Below, one piece after another: positions 38,811-39,114 of a stretch of DNA of 39,114 nucleotides. A program made the translations under genes and the position numbers. How positions within the stretch are numbered: the stretch's first letter is position 1; every line of letters starts with the position of its first letter. Source of the stretch: Eubacteriales bacterium (lineage in GTDB: Bacteria > Bacillota > Clostridia > Lachnospirales > Lachnospiraceae); NCBI GenBank assembly GCA_030537135.1, contig JAUNOP010000024.1:1-39114 (forward strand). The letters are read 5' to 3'. The notes under the pieces are model-generated. The model did no database searches, was not told the DNA's origin, and saw nothing but the letters and a program-made list of their open reading frames with translations.

Positions 38811-38954
38811 TGTAGAAAGCATGAGATTTCAATCATCGCTATGACTGCCAATGCCTTCGCAGAAGATATTCAAAATGCCCTGGATTCTGGTATGAACGCT
38901 TATATGGCAAAGCCAGTGAACATGGAGGTATTAGAAAAGATCGTTCGGGAAATA
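38811..38954 (+). pseudogene. C-terminal remnant of a response-regulator receiver domain
   Basis: The frame contains ISIIAMTANAFAEDIQNALD then SGMNAYMAKPVNMEVLEKIV. This is the beta4-alpha4-beta5-alpha5 end of a receiver domain of the hybrid-kinase type, with the switch Thr and the conserved Lys-Pro. The phospho-acceptor half is missing and a stop lies just upstream. From 38640 to 38810 I see nothing else recognisable. Confidence 0.6.
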
Positions 38955-38975
38955 GACAGCCCCTTCCCAAACCTT

Positions 38976-39114
38976 CTATTTTTCCAAAACCAGAATCACA
39001 GCCTGGTAGCCCTCCAGAGTAACTGCCCCATTCCCCTCTTTAAAAGAAGACCTATTATTCAGAAGGACCTCCTTGCAGGCAGCAGGCAGTAGAAAGCTCT
39101 CCGCCACCAACTGG
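38976..39114 (-). CDS. 3' end of a probable GH13 glycosidase (partial)
   Basis: The last 45 codons of a minus-strand gene that enters from the right edge. The frame reads LLPAACKEVLLNN, then GNGAVTLEGYQAVILVLEK and a stop. This ends like the C-terminal beta-sandwich of alpha-glucosidase/amylase-type enzymes (V-L-L-N-N ... L-x-x-Y-x-A-x-[IV]-L). The catalytic domain is outside the window. Confidence 0.5.
   Translation of the reverse strand, partial: QLVAESFLLPAACKEVLLNNRSSFKEGNGAVTLEGYQAVILVLEK

Overview
The window looks like the chromosome of a strictly anaerobic, low-to-mid GC Firmicute, most likely a gut Lachnospiraceae (Blautia/Ruminococcus/Dorea-like; genus not resolvable by eye). The reasons are strong GGAGG ribosome binding sites, BlaI/BlaR1, a GPH sugar symporter with a GH5 enzyme, rubrerythrin, an Lrp plus aminotransferase pair, CstA, a two-subunit Fe-S fumarase and Hdr/Flx-type electron-transfer proteins. 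No rRNA, tRNA, CRISPR array, intact insertion sequence or phage structural gene was seen.

Left part (1-11100): a MATE exporter; the BlaI/BlaR1 beta-lactam sensor pair; a tyrosine-recombinase-fold protein that has lost catalytic residues; and a three-gene cassette with a NadD-NADAR fusion, a free-standing NADAR protein and a C39-like cysteine peptidase. AT-rich imperfect direct repeats flank the cassette. An inositol-monophosphatase-type enzyme, a lipoprotein of unknown function and a Nudix hydrolase follow. The lipoprotein promoter, and a second gene-less promoter 240 bp upstream of it, each carry a near-perfect BlaI-type operator, which links this locus to blaI/blaR1.

Middle part (11100-26800): remnants of at least four genes (YafY/WYL regulator, GyrI-like protein, SPL-type radical SAM protein, cation/proton antiporter); cstA with a partner gene behind a leader that contains a terminator; an ECF sigma / membrane protein / ABC transporter operon with an ECF-like promoter of its own; a beta-glucoside locus (GPH symporter, GH5, divergent AraC regulator); rubrerythrin with a five-residue gap in its first iron-ligand helix; a Nudix hydrolase; a PAP2 phosphatase; and an Lrp-aminotransferase operon behind a long, structured leader.

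Right part (26800-38050) is the standout: a tight 11.2-kb, twelve-gene operon, all on the minus strand, in the order LDH-like malate dehydrogenase, HdrB, HdrC, HdrA, FlxD/MvhD-like, two Fe-S proteins (FlxC/FlxB-like), FlxA-like NAD(P)H/FAD protein, FrdB/TfrB-like Fe-S protein, FrdA/TfrA-like flavoprotein, fumarase alpha, fumarase beta. It encodes oxaloacetate -> malate -> fumarate -> succinate together with a soluble FlxABCD-HdrABC unit and no membrane anchor. I infer a cytosolic, NAD(P)H-dependent, flavin-bifurcating fumarate reductase that could reduce ferredoxin while making succinate. Beyond it lie a candidate structured RNA, a possible 28-residue cationic peptide gene, a receiver-domain remnant and the 3' end of a probable GH13 glycosidase.

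A family of 45-75 bp palindromic elements, many ending in a TTGATACGTTAA-like tail, is scattered through the intergenic regions of the left two thirds of the window.
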